Positions 1 through 7,633 of a stretch of DNA of 7,633 bases are shown here, piece by piece. Each line of letters begins with the position of its first letter. Position 1 is the stretch's first letter. Source of the DNA: Entomomonas sp964395065. Lineage in GTDB: Bacteria; Pseudomonadota; Gammaproteobacteria; Pseudomonadales; Pseudomonadaceae. Both the position numbers and the translations under genes were made by a program. Location of the stretch: positions 1-7,633 of the forward strand of contig CAYNAM010000114.1 in NCBI GenBank assembly GCA_964395065.1, read 5' to 3'. Under the pieces are notes generated by a model. That model saw nothing but the letters and a program-made list of their open reading frames with translations. It ran no database searches and was not told the origin of the DNA.

Positions 1-1329
1 GCCTAAACTATTATTGAGCGCCATCACTAATGTTTGTTTAATCTCGGGATGACTGGCTAGCCGAGCCTCAATTTCTCCAAGCTCTATTCTAAAACCACGA
101 ATTTTTACTTGGAAGTCATTACGGCCAATATATTCCACATCACCATTGGCTAAGTAACGAACCAGATCTCCCGTTTTATACAAGCGCTCATTGTATCCTT
201 GAGCCTTTTCTTCTGCACTTTGAAAAGGGTTGGCAATAAACACACGGTTAGTTAATTCAGCATTATTTAAATAACCACGACCAACTCCAAAGCCACCAAT
301 GTAAAGCTCACCTTTAACACCTTGTGGAACAGGGCGTAAATATTCATCTAACACATAAAGGTAAAAGTTTTTATTGGCTTTACCGATGTTGTTGCTCAGA
401 TCACCTTTTTGATAGATATGTGAGGTAGCCCATATCGTTGTTTCAGTGGGACCATAAAGATTGATCAGCGTTGTGTTTTGTTGACAATATTGATTAACAA
501 CTTCAGGATTTGCTGACTCTCCGCCAATCGTCAATACAGGAATGGTGAGTAATTCATTCTTATCGAGTAAGGCAGGTGGTATAAAGGCAAGATCAATATG
601 GTGATCTGTTATATAATCAGATAGCGCATGAAAGTTGAGTCGTTTCTCTTCAGCCAGAATATGCAAGCAATGGCCATTTAACAGGCTGTTGTAAAGTTCA
701 AAAGCATGAGCATCAAAAACATAGCTAGCATACCAGAGTACGTTTTTTTGACCATGTTCTGGATTTAAATTCAGAGTATCTTGCTGTAGACTTGCCATAT
801 TGATAAGGGAGTGATGTTCAATCATTACCCCTTTAGGATTGCCTGTTGTACCGCTGGTATAAATCACATAAGCCAAATGGTGTGATTGTGTTTGTGTAAT
901 AGGATTTTGCTTAGCACCTTGAGTGATTTGCTTAATAAAGCTTGGTGTATCAATAGCGATTACTTGATGCGATTTGCTGAGTATCTTGCTTAGTTCATTT
1001 TGATAAACCGCATTGGTTAAGATGGCTTTAGCATTAGTATCATTAACCATGTGTTGAATTCTTTCAGTGGGCGCTTGTGGACTCATGGGTACATAAGCTG
1101 CTCCAGCTTTTAGTATAGCTAAGATAGTAATAGCCATGTATTCAGACTTATCTAAATATAAGCCAATTAAATCATCAGGTTTTATTTCAAATGAGGTGAT
1201 TAAATAATTGGCAAGTTGATTAGCATAATCATTGAGCTCTTGATAAGTATAACGAATATTTTCATACACTAATGCCAGTGCATGAGGTGTTTTTTGTACC
1301 TGCTCCTCGAATAATTGATTAACTCGTTT
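1..1329 (-). other. Adenylation domain A2, C-terminally cut by window edge; substrate unknown
   Basis: This domain selects and activates the next amino acid. It opens with RVNQLFEEQVQKTP and shows A1 YTYQELNDYANQLANYL, A2 LKAGAAYVPMSP, A3 YTSGTTGNPKG (829-861), A4 FDAHAFEL (Asp2307), A5 NLYGPTETT, A6 GELYIGGFGVGRGYL, A7 YKTGDL and A8 GRNDFQVKIRGFRIEL. The sequence runs off the window before A10, so the catalytic lysine and next carrier domain are not visible. Pocket residues by alignment to GrsA are D-A-F-F-T-G-L-I-W. The last four (G-L-I-W) match the end of the known glycine code DILQLGLIWK, but positions 236-299 do not, so I make no substrate call. The region from A6 to A8 is nearly the same protein as in A1, yet uses different synonymous codons. 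Codon use is like the C, T and E domains. Confidence 0.92.
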
Positions 1330-4300
1330 ATGTTTTGCAAAAGGGATGACTGTTTGTGATTGTTTTTCCACAAGATGATGATATTCTTCAGCTGTGATAA
1401 GTTGTAGCTCTTTGATTGATAACCGTGGATTAGCAAGTAGTTGATTTAAGGTGAGATTAATACCCTGTAAAATACGCTCAATAGTTTGTTTGCTAAATAG
1501 TTCCCCTGCATATTTTATTTTAAGGGTGATTTGTTGTGCATTTTCAAAAGCAACGATCCCTAAGGGATAATCAAGTTTTTCTTTACCTTCTTTAAAGGTT
1601 AATTTGATTTGCTCATTGCTTGTTTCTGAAATAGGGTAGTTTTCAAAAACAAACAATGAGTTAAAAAGTCGTGTTCCTGAGTGTTGTAACTTAACTAGAT
1701 TGATATTACTGTGATTATTGACATTATTAATATGCGTTTGTAACAGTTTGATCGTATCAATAATACGTCCATCATCATGGTTTAACGTAACAGGGAGGGT
1801 GTTAATGTAAAGTCCTACAGAGGTTTCTATGCCATCAATGGGAAGATTTCTGCCAGATACCGTCATCCCTACTGTGGTGGTTTTAGTGTTACCATGCAGA
1901 CTGAGTTGTTGATGCCAACAATATTGCATCAAGGCATTTATAGTAAAGTCATGATTACGACAAAGTATTTTAAGCTGTTCAGCTTGATATCCTGTGAAGT
2001 TAATAGACAACTCTTGATGGTCAGTAATAAACTTGTGTTCGCTGAGGTTAATATGACGAACCTCTTCTTTTAAAAGACCATCCAAGTTTTCTGGCTCGAT
2101 GGGGGATGATAAATAGTTACTCCAAAATGCTTCGGTTTCATCCGTTTTTTGTTGTAAAAAGGCTTGAGTTTCTAAATAGCAATGATCCGTCTGTTCGATG
2201 ATGGGCTTATGATTAATTAGTGCTAAATAGTTTTGGTGCACATTGTTTAATAGAACAGGTACACTCCAACCATCTAAAATTGTATGATGGTTGTTAAATA
2301 AACACTGGTAATGGGTGGCCGCTAATTTAATTAAATAGATTCTAAAGAGACGACCTTGGCTAAGATCGTAATTGATTTGATGATCTTTTTGGATAATCTC
2401 ATTAATGCTCACCTGTTGTTGTTGAGTTGTTTGTTGGCTGATGTCTACAAACTTCCAATCAAAACCACTTTGTTTATCAATAATTTGAATGAATTCCTCA
2501 TCCCAAGAAAATCGTAAACGCAAGGCAGGATAGTTTGCTTGGCTAATCGCCCATGCGTTTCGAAGTGCGTCTGCATTCATCGGATTATGGTAATCCCAAA
2601 TTAACTGAATACGATAGGCGCTATCTGATTGACCTTGTGCAACCGCATGGTATATAAAGCCTTGCTGTAAGCTATTGGCAGGGTAAATAGCCTCAATGTC
2701 TTTGTTTGCTTGTAATTTATCTAATAGCTCTCGAGAAATAACGCCATTAATGTCAGAGTATGTTAAATACGAGCGGTCTATTGCCACTAATTGATTAATT
2801 AAATCGTTAAGTTGCTGAGTAAAAATATCGTTAAAGGCATGAAGTTGATGGATAGTTAAATAGCCTTCTATATTAAATTTTAATTGCCCATTAAGAATAC
2901 CACCGTTTAGTGATAATAAGTCGGTCATACGATTGCTAGGCGATATAGCAACACCTGAACTCTCATGACTAAATGACCACTGGGCATCATCTTCTTGCCC
3001 ATCAAACTGACCTAAATAATTAAAGCAGATAGAGGGAAGGGGGTGTTGAGTGTATCCCATTAAGATGCCGTAACCTAAACCCTGTTCAGGAATAGCACGT
3101 AAACTATCTTTTATGGTAATGATATTTTGTGTTAAGTTTGTTTGTTTGGCACATAATTTAACAGGGTACATGCAAGTGAACCAGCCAACGGTATTGTTAA
3201 TATCAATATCATCAAATAGCTTTTCTCTACCGTGTCCCTCTAAGAGGACATAATGTTCATTGATATTGAATAGTGTTGTTAATGTTTTCGCCAATATTGT
3301 TAATAAGAGATCATTAATAGTGGTGTGATAAGCCTTGTTAGCCTCTCGTAATAAACGTGTTGTTTGCTCTTTTGGTAGTGTTAATTGCAGTTTATGAACT
3401 GTATCAACTCGATATTGATTAATGTGCTGTTGATACGTATTGAAATCTATCATCAAGTTTTGCCAATAGGCTTGCTCTTTATTAAAAGATTTTCTTGATG
3501 AGTAGTTTTGTTGTGCCATCACCCATTGGCGATAGCTAGTACTTTTTTTACCCAGTATTTTTTCAGCATTGATATGTTCATCTATGACAGTCTGTTGTGT
3601 GAAGTACTCATAAATAGTTTGTAAATCGTGTTTAATGATCCGCCAACTGACGGCATCAATATTTAAATGGTGTACTGCCACATGAATGCGTGCAGTGTTG
3701 TCAGCATACCCATCGAGATAACCTATATGATAAAGAGGCCCATCATTAAGATTAAATTGATTTTGCCATTGGGTAAGTTGTAGTTCTATTTCTGTTGCTG
3801 ATAGATTTGCAACATTCAATATATCAAAAGCAAGCGGCAATGATTGATGATAATAACCTATACTATCGTTGTAAGTGGCACGTAAGATATCATGGTATTC
3901 AACCAGTTTTTCAATACTAAGTTGTAAAGTAGTAAGGTTTAACCGTGGTACTTTAATGAGAAATGCTTGGTTCCAATGACCTGGATTTTGGTATTTGCCT
4001 TGTTTAACATTATTAAAAAACCATTGTTGAATAGGCGCTGGTATAATATCACCGACCAGAATACCTTGTTCAGATTGTATGTGAGCAAACGTATTATGTT
4101 GGTTTTTAATAACATAATCGCTCAGCCCTTTAACCGTTCTGTAATTAAAAATATCTTTGATTGAGAGATAGTAGCCAAGGTTTTGGCGAATACGATTAGC
4201 CAGTTGGATGCTACTAATACTGTCACCGCCTAGTTTAAAGAAGTCATCTTCTATACTAATGTGCTTTTCATCTATTCTGAGAATGTTAGCGAATAGTTGA

Positions 4301-7300
4301 CAGAAAATAGCTTCTGTCGAGTTACTAGGCGCAATATACAATGCCGTGTTAGTGAGCACAGGCACAGGTAAGGCTTTACGATCGAGCTTACCATTCATAT
4401 TAAGAGGAAATGAACTCAAATAAACAAAAGCACTCGGCACCATATACTCAGGCAAAAACTGCTGCAAATAACCCGACAACTCCTCCTGAGCGATTGCACT
4501 ATCAGCGACATAATAAGCCGCCAAATACTTCCCACCTGCGGCGTTAGTTAATGCCAATACAGCCGCTTGCTTAACCGAAGGATGACCAACTAAACGATTC
4601 TCAATCTCAGGCAACTCAATCCTAAAGCCACGAATTTTAACTTGAAAATCATTACGACCAATATACTCAATATTCCCATCAGGCAAATAACGAACCAAAT
4701 CCCCAGTCTTATACAACCGATCATTATACCCTTCAACTTTCTCTTCAGCGCTTTGGAACGGATTAGCCAAAAACACCTTACGCGTTAACTCAGGATTATT
4801 CAAATAACCACGACCAACCCCAGCCCCCCCAATATAAAGCTCCCCAATAGCCCCCATTGGTACAGGCTCAAGCTGCTCATCCAAAATATAAAGTGCCGTA
4901 TTAGACAACGCCACCCCAATAGGCACCGAATGATCAAAAGGTGCAGCTTTATTTGCCAAATACGTCACTGCAAACGTTGTTGTCTCCGTAGGCCCATATC
5001 CATTCACCAATCTAACCTGCGGATAAAGCTCCAAGAACCTATTCACATGCGCAGCTGACAAAGCCTCACCGCCAGCCAACACATACCGCAACCTAGCCAA
5101 ATTAGGCAACTCTGCATCCACCAACGTATTAAAAAAGGCGGCGGTAGCAAAAAAATTAGTCACCTCATAATCAGATAACAACTGATTAAACACCGCCAAA
5201 TTCAAAAAATTATCCTTAGTGGCGATCACCGTAGCCGCCCCATTAAACAAAGCGGCAAACAAATCATAAGTAGACGCATCAAACTGATAGCCAGAAATAC
5301 TCAAAAACCGATCAGACGCATCCACTTCAAAATAATTTGCATTCACCACCAACCGATTCACATTATGATGCTCAATCAACGTTCCCTTAGGATTACCTGT
5401 TGTCCCACTGGTGTAAATGGCATAAGCCAAATCACGAGGAGACGTGGCAGAAACCACATTCTCAACCGAATAACCTGCTAAAACCTCAACGAAACGAGGC
5501 TCATCCACAGAAAAAATAGCCACCTCAGGCGCAAGATAAGCCAACTTAGACGCATAGTGTTCTTGACACAACACCGCCTTCAACTGAGCATCCTGCATAA
5601 TAAAACCATTACGCTCATCGGGAGCATCAGGATCCATCGGCACATAAGCGGCACCTGCTTTCAACACAGCCAAAATACACACCACAATCTGCTCAGAGCG
5701 ATCCAGATACAGCCCGACAAAATCATTAGGTTTAATTGCACAATGTTCTTGTAAATAATGAGCTAACTGATTGGCCTTACTATTTAACGCCTCATAAGAC
5801 AAACGGACATCATTAAACAACACAGCTGTATTCAGCGGCGTTTTAGAAACTTGCTCCTCAAAAACCTGATGAATGGTTTTATCTTGCTTATAGGGGCGAC
5901 GAGTTTGGTTTTTGTCGTGTATTAGTGTTTGGTAATCCTGTGTATTCAAACGTTTTAGTTTGGAAAGCGGCTGTTGTGTTTCATATAAACCAGTAAACTG
6001 TTCCAAAATTGTTTTATAAACGCTGACGTAGTGTTCGATCGTTAAGGGTTTAAATAAAGTGGTGGCATAATTAAAAACACCTGAAATAGATTCTTTGGAA
6101 TCATCTAGCAGGGTTGTAATATCAAACTTAGCAGCTTGATAAGTCGTTTGTTGTGTTTGATAGAGTTCTAGTAGTTTAGTTAGCACAGGATCATCTGGAT
6201 GACCAAATGATTGTACACCAAACATAACTTGGAAGAGGGGATGTCTAGATTCATCCTTTTCAACCTGCATAGCATCAACTAGCTTTTCAAAAGGAATGTC
6301 TTGATATTGCTGTGCTTCGCTAATTTTCTCGCCTGTTTGCTTGATGAAATCAAGCAAATTTATATCGGGTTTTATTTGTTGTCTTAATGCTAGGCTATTC
6401 ACAAAGAAACCAATGGTGTTTTCAATGTCTTGATAATGTCTTCCTGCTGTAGGTGTACCAAGAATAATATCTTTTTGGTTGCTAAAAGCGCTTAACAGTA
6501 AATAATAGCCACTTAGTAAGACAGTATATAAACTAACATTAAGTTTAGTAGCTAATTGGCGTAGATCACGGCTCAACGTTTCCCCTAACTGAAAGTTAAT
6601 ATCACAGCCATGGTAATTTATTTGTGTTGGGCGGGTATAGTCGGTAGGTAAGCTAAGTGGCTCATAGTCAGCGAGTTGTTGCTGCCAATAGTTAAGTTGC
6701 TGCTCTAATCGTTCGCCTTGTAAATATTGACGTTGCCACAATGCAAAGGTTTTATATTGAACCTCAATATTAGGCAGTTCTGTAATAGCAGATGTGTTGT
6801 TTAGTTGCTGGTTGTTGTATTGGTTATAATAGTGGATAAGTTCCTTGGTGAGTAAATCAATTGACCATCCATCAAAAGCGATATGATGAATAACAATGCT
6901 CATATAACGCTCATTCTGTAGTTGGTAGCACTCAACAGAAACAGGAATCTCTTGATCTAATTTGAAAATACGATGGATGTGTGCATCCATTCGATTATGC
7001 AGATCAGTAATTGTATGACAAGCTTGTTGGTCGAAGTTAAGTGAAACACTATTGATATTCATCGGTTGTTGATAACCGAGACCTGAAGAGTTAGTTTTTA
7101 TGAGTGAGCGTAATACCTCATGGCGTTCAATAATATGTAGGATTGCTTGCTGCAAGTTATTAATGTCGGTGGCTTTAGTCAGTTTAAATACTAATGGAAT
7201 ATTGTAGGCAGAAGTTCCACCTTCGTAAGATTCTATAAACCATAACCGCTCCTGTGCAAAGGATAATAGCTGGTCTTCAGGTTTTTCTATTTGAGGAGCC

Positions 7301-7633
7301 GTAATGGACAGAGAGCTGGTCTTACTTTCATCAATCAGTTGACTAAGTGAGTGAATAGTTCGTCTAGAAAAAATATCGGCAACATGGATTTTTTTATTAA
7401 AATGTTTAGCCATTTTGCTCGACAATTTTATGGCAACAATACTATTGCCGCCCAGTTGGAAAAAGTCATCTAATATGCTGATTTTTTCAGCAGGAATATC
7501 TAAAAGCTCACTGTAAATATCTTGTAGCTCCTGTTCCGTCTGTGTGTTTGGGGAGGTATATTCAGCGTGATGATTGAACACAGGCACAGGTAAGGCTTTA
7601 CGATCGAGCTTACCATTCATATTAAGAGGAAAT
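1..7633 (-). CDS. Non-ribosomal peptide synthetase, internal fragment: (A)-T-C-A-T-E-C-(A)
   Basis: This is a multimodular NRPS, a cytoplasmic assembly line that activates amino acids as adenylates, holds them on phosphopantetheine arms and joins them into a peptide without ribosomes. One minus-strand frame runs across the window for about 2544 codons, with no in-frame stop in any line translated by hand. All core motifs fall in this frame, so there is no sign of frameshift or decay. Order: end of an A domain, carrier T1, LCL condensation C1, adenylation A1, carrier T2, epimerization E, DCL condensation C2, adenylation A2 (cut at the edge). Both gene ends lie outside, so start codon, promoter and release domain cannot be given. 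Base 7633 is the last base of a split codon. The A1 part has codon use unlike the rest. Family and domain layout are secure. Product, gene name and partner genes such as an MbtH-like protein are not visible. Confidence 0.97.
1402..2691 (-). other. Condensation domain C2, DCL type
   Basis: This domain condenses the D-configured intermediate leaving T2 with the residue activated by A2. Its opening motif is YPANSLQQGFIYHAV, the PLxxLQxGMLFH-like form of DCL domains, unlike the SFAQERLWF of C1. The catalytic motif is HHTILDGWS (HHTILDG at 2269-2289; His1782-His1783), also in the DCL style. VGMTVSGR and VGLYINTLPVTL (around 1770-1880) are further DCL-type segments. Its position directly after E fits, since DCL domains normally follow an epimerization domain. 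It is complete at about 430 residues with catalytic residues intact. A linker of about 24 residues leads to A2. Confidence 0.94.
2785..4059 (-). other. Epimerization domain E (L to D conversion on T2)
   Basis: This domain epimerizes the alpha carbon of the T2-bound residue. It starts at GDIIPAPIQQWFF, the E1-type motif. HHLNIDAVSW (3643-3672; His1321-His1322) is the E form of the HHxxxD motif and carries the catalytic second histidine. EGHGRE (3223-3240, Glu1465) supplies the other conserved catalytic residue. NTVGWFTCMYPVKL and FNYLGQFD (3001-3024) complete the set. EGHGRE, VGWFT-MYP and FNYLGQFD separate E domains from ordinary C domains, so this assignment is firm. Two residues in the His motif differ from the common HHLVVDGVSW form (Asn, and Ala for Gly), but the essential ones are intact. 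The C2 domain that follows has D-donor features, which agrees with an active E. Length, about 425 residues, is normal. Confidence 0.95.
4117..4323 (-). other. Peptidyl carrier domain T2, of the type that precedes an E domain
   Basis: This carrier domain, about residues 1104-1172, holds the residue loaded by A1. The phosphopantetheine serine is Ser1138 (4219-4221) in EDDFFKLGGDSISSIQL. The LGGDSI form, with Asp before the serine, is characteristic of carriers that work with an epimerization domain and differs from LGGNS of T1. The domain ends in IKDIFNYRTVKGLSDYV and is followed closely by E. Codon use returns here to the pattern of the flanking domains; the change from the A1 pattern falls between about 4300 and 4400. 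Confidence 0.95.
4357..4411 (-). repeat. 55-bp perfect direct repeat, copy 2 (A10 region of A1)
   Basis: This is the second copy of the repeat at 7579-7633. It lies at the downstream edge of the A1 domain, where codon use changes from the A1 pattern to the flanking pattern. Perfect identity over 55 bases, wobble positions included, goes beyond what protein-level conservation of A10 needs. The A6-A8 stretches of A1 and A2, by comparison, encode almost the same peptide with clearly different DNA. Confidence 0.97.
4366..5880 (-). other. Adenylation domain A1, aliphatic (Val/Ile-like) specificity predicted
   Basis: This domain activates an amino acid with ATP and loads it on T2. It is complete, about 505 residues (585-1089), opening with TIHQVFEEQVSKTP. 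Core motifs: A1 LSYEALNSKANQLAHYL, A2 LKAGAAYVPMDP, A3 YTSGTTGNPKG (5383-5415), A4 FDAS (Asp785), A5 NGYGPTETT, A6 GELYIGGAGVGRGYL, A7 YKTGDL, A8 GRNDFQVKIRGFRIEL, A10 NGKLDRKALP (catalytic Lys1082). Aligning by eye to the GrsA pocket positions gives D-A-Y-F-L-G-G-T-F-K. It shares D, A and the final G-G-T-F-K with the known valine code DAFWIGGTFK, so Val, Ile or a similar branched aliphatic residue is the best guess. Since E follows, the residue should be incorporated as D. Third-position bases are mostly T or G, unlike all neighbours, which suggests a separate origin for this domain. Confidence 0.93.
5968..7266 (-). other. Condensation domain C1, LCL type
   Basis: This domain forms the peptide bond between the intermediate on T1 and the aminoacyl group on T2. 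Motifs in order: C1 as SFAQERLWF (7237-7263), C2-like RHEVLRSLI, the catalytic HHxxxDG as HHIAFDGWS (His249-His250, 6883-6888), C4-like YKTFALWQ, C5-like IGFFVNSLALR (near 6380-6414), and RHPLFQVMF near the end. The SxAQxRLWF opening is the signature of LCL domains, which take an L-configured donor and acceptor; this agrees with the lack of an E domain after the preceding module. The length, about 430 residues, is standard. All catalytic residues are present, so it should be active. Codon use is like that of T1, E and C2 and unlike A1, which starts about 28 residues after its end. Confidence 0.95.
7339..7557 (-). other. Peptidyl carrier domain T1 (PCP, thiolation) of the upstream module
   Basis: This carrier domain, about residues 26-98, holds the growing peptide as a thioester. 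The 4'-phosphopantetheine site is in DDFFQLGGNSIVAIKL, with the modified serine at residue 64 (bases 7441-7443). LGGNS is the form common on carriers that feed an ordinary LCL condensation domain; the LGGDS form seen on T2 is typical before an E domain. No E domain follows, so the intermediate handed to C1 should keep L configuration at its last residue. The domain ends in the usual helix region (ADIFSRRTIHSLSQLI) and is followed by a short linker of about 25 residues to C1. Length is normal for a PCP. Confidence 0.95.
7579..7633 (-). repeat. 55-bp perfect direct repeat, copy 1 (A10 region of the upstream A domain)
   Basis: These bases are identical to 4357-4411, at an offset of 3222 bp (1074 codons), so both copies are in the same frame. 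The first mismatch on the low side is 7578 (A) against 4356 (G). On the high side the repeat runs into the window edge, so its full length is unknown and may be much greater. It encodes core motif A10 plus the short PVPV tail into the carrier linker. Confidence 0.97.
7588..7633 (-). other. C-terminal end of upstream adenylation domain (core motif A10)
   Basis: The first 15 residues read FPLNMNGKLDRKALP, which is core motif A10 of an A domain. Its lysine (in NGK, residue 8) is the conserved catalytic lysine that contacts the adenylate in this family. Only this tail is present, so the substrate of the upstream module cannot be predicted. The peptide is identical to the A10 motif of A1 downstream, and the DNA is identical too (see the repeat entries). 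Its third-position bases, mainly T and G, resemble the A1 block rather than the carrier domain that follows. Confidence 0.93.

Noticed and set aside
1..1329. A1 and A2 as a recent whole-domain duplication
   Set aside because: The A6-A8 peptides are nearly the same, but the DNA differs at many synonymous sites and the pocket regions are clearly diverged. Ordinary paralogy of A domains explains this; only the 55-bp A10 repeat is perfect.
2691..2785. Possible gene boundary between the E and C2 domains, since E domains often end NRPS subunits
   Set aside because: The frame continues without a stop through the linker (TYSDINGVISRELLDKLQ) into C2, with no start site or docking domain, so both belong to one polypeptide.
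3967..4164. Plus-strand open frame of 65 codons starting MVPMTWILVF
   Set aside because: It lies wholly opposite the T2/E coding region, where the minus-strand frame carries the LGGDS-linked carrier and the start of E. It has no recognisable domain and is a shadow frame.
5557..5754. Plus-strand open frame of 65 codons starting MFLTQHRLQL
   Set aside because: It lies opposite the A1 domain between motifs A1 and A3. It probably stays open because of the wobble bias of A1, and shows no recognisable protein features.
4300..5900. Insertion sequence or mobile element as the source of the compositional island
   Set aside because: No transposase, inverted repeats or frame disruption is seen. The island is an intact, in-frame A domain, so homologous exchange within the NRPS is a better explanation.

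Overview
The whole window is an internal piece of one very large non-ribosomal peptide synthetase (NRPS) gene. It is read on the minus strand, from base 7633 down to base 1. One frame (codons at 3j-2..3j, from 7632 to 1) gave no stop in any line I translated, and every NRPS core motif falls in that frame. That is about 2544 codons, with neither the true start nor the stop in the window. I see no promoter, ribosome binding site, terminator, RNA gene, transposase or CRISPR array. Residue numbers below count from the first complete codon (7630..7632 = residue 1).

Domain order in the direction of translation: the last residues of an adenylation (A) domain, then a carrier domain (T1) closing the upstream module. 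A complete module follows: C1 (LCL type, 5968-7266), A1 (4366-5880), T2 (4117-4323) and an epimerization domain E (2785-4059). A second elongation module then begins with C2 (DCL type, 1402-2691) and A2 (1-1329), which is cut by the window edge after core motif A8. No thioesterase, reductase or docking domain is in view, so at least a carrier domain must lie past base 1 and at least most of an A domain past base 7633.

Reading the assembly line: an L-configured intermediate on T1 is condensed by C1 with the residue loaded by A1. The A1 pocket residues (D A Y F L G G T F, then K) look like an aliphatic, Val/Ile-like code. E then epimerizes the residue on T2, and the DCL-type C2 accepts this D-configured donor and joins it to the residue chosen by A2. 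The A2 pocket (D A F F T G L I W) does not match a code I know. The predicted segment is therefore ...-L-Xaa-D-(Val/Ile-like)-Xaa-..., final product unknown.

The most notable signal is a sharp mosaic. The A1 domain has a wobble base pattern strongly unlike the C, T, E, C2 and A2 stretches around it: mostly T or G at third positions, with A and C nearly absent. The shift begins at the first residues of the A domain and ends near its A10 motif. At that downstream edge lies a 55-bp perfect repeat of the A10 region of the preceding module. Together these suggest A-domain exchange or gene conversion.

The organism is probably a low-GC gammaproteobacterium: flanking composition is A+T rich (roughly 37-40% GC in hand-counted lines) and the domain sequences look proteobacterial. 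The genus cannot be fixed from this window.
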